Shown here: positions 52,395 through 54,116 of the stretch, one piece after another | How positions within the stretch are numbered: the first letter of the stretch is position 1 | How the letters are laid out: each line of letters begins with the position of its first letter | Source: Ferrovibrio sp. | GTDB taxonomy: Bacteria; Pseudomonadota; Alphaproteobacteria; Ferrovibrionales; Ferrovibrionaceae | DNA: 54,116 nucleotides | Direction: 5' to 3' | Assembly: GCF_002796975.1 (NCBI RefSeq) | Contig: NZ_PEKV01000004.1 | Coordinates: 23,552 to 77,667 of the forward strand | Program-made: the position numbers and the translations under genes | The notes under the pieces: generated by a model | The model's database searches: none | What the model was told of the DNA's origin: nothing | Seen by the model: only the letters and a program-made list of their open reading frames with translations

Positions 52395-52430
52395 TACAAA
52401 AATATCCCGCCGCCTGACAGGCGGCGGGAT
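52395..52430 (-). terminator. attenuator-type hairpin between dctP and dctQ
   Basis: A perfect 12-bp stem, ATCCCGCCGCCT against AGGCGGCGGGAT, around GAC (52404-52430). On the minus strand it is followed by ATTTTTG within a few bases, so it has the form of an intrinsic terminator. Because dctQ and dctM need transcription too, it probably acts as a partial terminator that favours dctP. Confidence 0.85.
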
Positions 52431-52449
52431 CGTACAGGATCGGCGCTGA

Positions 52450-53505
52450 TTACTTTTTGGCGCCTTCATATTTGGCAATGCGCTGCTGCATCTCGGCATA
52501 GATGGCGCGGGCATCCTTCACGCCCTGGCCTTCCAGATCGGTGAGCAGCTTCTCGGTGGTCGGCTTCAGCGTATCGCGCCAGCGCGCACGTTCTGCGGCG
52601 CTCAGCGACGTCATCGTGTTACCCTTCTTGGTCGCCGCCTCAAGACCCGGCGCATCCCACTGGTTCCACCAGTCGCCGAAGCGCTCGGTCAGCGCAGACC
52701 CCGTGGTATCGTCGATCGCTTTTTTCACGTCGGCCGGCAGGCTGTCGTATTTCCGCTTGTTCATCACGAAATAGAAGCTGGCCGTATAGGAACGTGCATC
52801 GAGGTGGTACTTGGTCACCTCGAAGAGACGGAAGGAGTTGATCGGATCCCACGGGAAAACCGCGCCATCGATCACGCCGCGCTGCAGGTTCTCGTAGACG
52901 TCGCCCGGCGGCAGGCCGACCGGCGTGGCACCCAGCTGCTGCAGCATGGCGTTGATCTGCGGGCTGGGGGAACGGATACGCAGCCCTTTCAGGTCATCCA
53001 TGGTTTTGACCTGCTTCTCGCGCGTATGGATCAGGCCGGCGTTATGCGCATGCAGACCCAGCACTTTTACCGTATCGGGGAATTCCTTCGCGAAATGCTT
53101 GGGATACATCTCCCACAGCGTACGGCTGGCGGCATTCGCCGTTTCGACCAGGAACGGGAATTCGATGATGCCCATGCGGTTGAAACGGCCGGCCGGCACG
53201 CCGCGCAGGCCATGCGCGATATCCACCACACCGCTCACCGCCTGCTCAAGCTGGCGCGCCGGATTGCCGAAGGCGCTCCCCGCCGGGAAGATGGTCAGTT
53301 TGACCTTGCCGTTGGTGCGCTTGGCCAGTTCTTCGCCCCAGGGCACAAACCAGTCGCGATGCATGCCATGGCCGGGCGGAAGAAAATGGCTCATCTTGAG
53401 CTCGATTTCCTGCGCCATCGTCGGAAATGCTGCGGTTGCGAAAAGCGAAACGGCTAGTGCGGCCGGCGCCCATTTGCCGATCAGACGGGTTAATTTGACT
53501 GGCAC
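52450..53505 (-). CDS. dctP: TRAP transporter substrate-binding protein (DctP)
   Basis: A 351-residue periplasmic protein from a GTG start with GGGAGGA upstream. The signal peptide (APAALAVSLFATAAFPTMAQ) precedes IELKMSHFLPPGHGMHRDWFVPWGEELAKRTNGKVKLTIFPAGS, the typical DctP opening. The conserved Arg that binds the ligand carboxylate lies in LKGLRIRSPSPQ. TRAP binding proteins take up carboxylic acids, including sugar acids and aromatic acids. The ligand here is not fixed; the adjoining Hyi-like isomerase suggests a small hydroxy acid. Confidence 0.94.
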   Translation of the reverse strand: MPVKLTRLIGKWAPAALAVSLFATAAFPTMAQEIELKMSHFLPPGHGMHRDWFVPWGEELAKRTNGKVKLTIFPAGSAFGNPARQLEQAVSGVVDIAHGLRGVPAGRFNRMGIIEFPFLVETANAASRTLWEMYPKHFAKEFPDTVKVLGLHAHNAGLIHTREKQVKTMDDLKGLRIRSPSPQINAMLQQLGATPVGLPPGDVYENLQRGVIDGAVFPWDPINSFRLFEVTKYHLDARSYTASFYFVMNKRKYDSLPADVKKAIDDTTGSALTERFGDWWNQWDAPGLEAATKKGNTMTSLSAAERARWRDTLKPTTEKLLTDLEGQGVKDARAIYAEMQQRIAKYEGAKK

Positions 53506-53558
53506 GATGCGTCCTCCCAGACGATATGTTCAGTATGGCATTTTGCCTTGCGTCCTGT

Positions 53559-53578
53559 TTAGTTACAACTGTAACTAA
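53559..53578. promoter_or_regulatory. operator-like palindrome upstream of dctP
   Basis: TTAGTTACA and TGTAACTAA are perfect 9-bp arms separated by AC. The palindrome lies 54-73 bases before the dctP GTG. On the minus strand TTGTAA within it could be a -35 box with CAAAAT 17 bases further as a -10, so a bound dimeric regulator would block or assist dctP transcription. No regulator gene is adjacent. Confidence 0.6.
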
Positions 53579-53718
53579 GGTCAAGGTGGCCCGTCCCAGG
53601 CGAGTTTCCGAAGAATTAGGTTACTGCCTGAATACGTAGACGGCCCATAGGCTTGCGCCTATTGTGGCGCCGGCAGAAACCGGTGGGTGGGTCCGCCGCG
53701 GAATAAAGGGATTGCAGC

Positions 53719-54116
53719 TTGGCGCGTCTGGTCACAGTGGCTGGCCTGGCTCTCGTATTGGGCATTCTGATCGGCATCGGCGCAGTCTCGCTCGACCGCG
53801 CGATGCAGGTGCCTGAAGCGCGTGCCATCAAAGAACCCGATACCGCGCAGACGGCTGCCCCCGCCGTCGTCGAGGCTCCAGGCAGGCGCATCACCCTCCG
53901 CATGGCCAGTGCAGCGCCTACATCAGCGCCGCAAATCGGCACGATGGCAGTCACAATGGTCCAGAAGCTGCAGATCGCCTCCGACAGCAATATCGAAGTC
54001 AAGCTGTTCGAGCCCAATGTGCTGGCGCCGAATGCCGAGCTGTTCGACAAGGTGTCGAATGGTGAGATCGATGCCGTCTGGTCCTCGCCGAATTTCTTTG
54101 CCCAGCGCGATTCGGT
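53719..54116 (+). CDS. TRAP-type substrate-binding protein (3' partial)
   Basis: The frame is open from TTG 53719 to the window end (132 codons) and is preceded by an in-frame stop at 53704. Residues 1-22 are a hydrophobic segment without a clear signal cleavage site, perhaps a membrane anchor. A Pro/Ala-rich linker (QTAAPAVVEAPG) leads to ITLRMASAAPTSAPQIGTMAVTMVQKLQ and KVSNGEIDAVWSSPNFFAQRDS. This is the opening of the DctP family (GEIDAxW is typical of TRAP binding proteins such as those for keto acids or mannitol). AAAGGG lies about eight bases before the TTG. It diverges from dctP, so there are two TRAP binding proteins back to back. Confidence 0.75.
   Translation, partial: MARLVTVAGLALVLGILIGIGAVSLDRAMQVPEARAIKEPDTAQTAAPAVVEAPGRRITLRMASAAPTSAPQIGTMAVTMVQKLQIASDSNIEVKLFEPNVLAPNAELFDKVSNGEIDAVWSSPNFFAQRDS

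Noticed and set aside
53647..53662. ATAGGC-TTGC-GCCTAT inverted repeat in the TRAP divergent gap
   Set aside because: A 6-bp stem is expected by chance and has no clear position relative to a promoter.
1..54116. CRISPR arrays, insertion sequences, prophage genes, tRNA or rRNA genes
   Set aside because: Looked for direct-repeat arrays, transposase motifs, phage proteins and tRNA-like cloverleaves in the intergenic gaps; none was seen.

Overview
This 54 kb window is GC-rich (about 60-65% by eye) chromosomal DNA from an alphaproteobacterium, most likely of the Rhodospirillales type. The pointers are an aerobic benzoyl-CoA (box) cluster with a BoxR regulator, several TRAP/Tct/ABC binding-protein uptake systems, a PAS_5-type protein, MHYT and GGDEF signalling proteins, and a ParE of alphaproteobacterial type. 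No rRNA, tRNA, CRISPR array, insertion sequence or prophage was seen. Genes are tightly packed: no gene-free gap exceeds 300 bases, and several convergent neighbours share their stop codons. The genus cannot be fixed from the sequence alone.

Layout. 1-5764: a class II aldolase (cut by the left edge), a membrane histidine kinase, and a sugar-acid locus (TctC binding protein, UxaA-type dehydratase) divergent from a GntR-type LacI regulator, with a perfect 16-bp operator palindrome between them. 5761-16460: housekeeping and signalling genes, including a TRIC-type channel, a DEAD-box helicase, a thioesterase, parE, two related membrane GGDEF proteins (one with a ruined active site), an alpha/beta hydrolase, an isochorismatase-like hydrolase and a tandem universal stress protein. 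16637-24136: a complete peptide-type ABC importer (A-B-C-D-F), preceded by an AstE-like zinc deacylase and a LysE exporter. 24339-29310: an FMN flavoprotein, a MocR regulator carrying a striking intragenic palindrome, NnrU, a large Sel1-repeat lipid- or envelope-side protein and a small conserved orphan. 29424-35178: an iron-type ABC permease and, 3 kb away on the other strand, its likely binding protein, flanking a TPR-methyltransferase and an unrecognised 399-residue protein. 35395-37789: an MHYT sensor kinase and two single-domain response regulators.

37898-46044 is the catabolic core. One arm (minus strand) carries an alpha/beta hydrolase, benzoate-CoA ligase and a short flavodoxin. The other (plus strand) carries boxR, boxC, boxB, a thioesterase and a xanthine phosphoribosyltransferase. 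Benzoate would be activated to benzoyl-CoA, epoxidised by BoxB and ring-opened by BoxC. TGCA repeats overlap perfect TATAAT boxes in front of both boxR and boxC. The usual reductase gene boxA is not in the window; a flavodoxin gene sits in the cluster instead.

46041-49612 is an MlaFED/PqiC-type lipid transport operon. The right end (49741-54116) holds a hydroxypyruvate isomerase-like enzyme, a TRAP transporter (dctP, then a strong hairpin, then dctQ-dctM) and the truncated start of a second TRAP binding protein read divergently. Regulatory features are concentrated at transporter loci: strong hairpins follow the binding-protein genes, and palindromes lie upstream of oppA and dctP.
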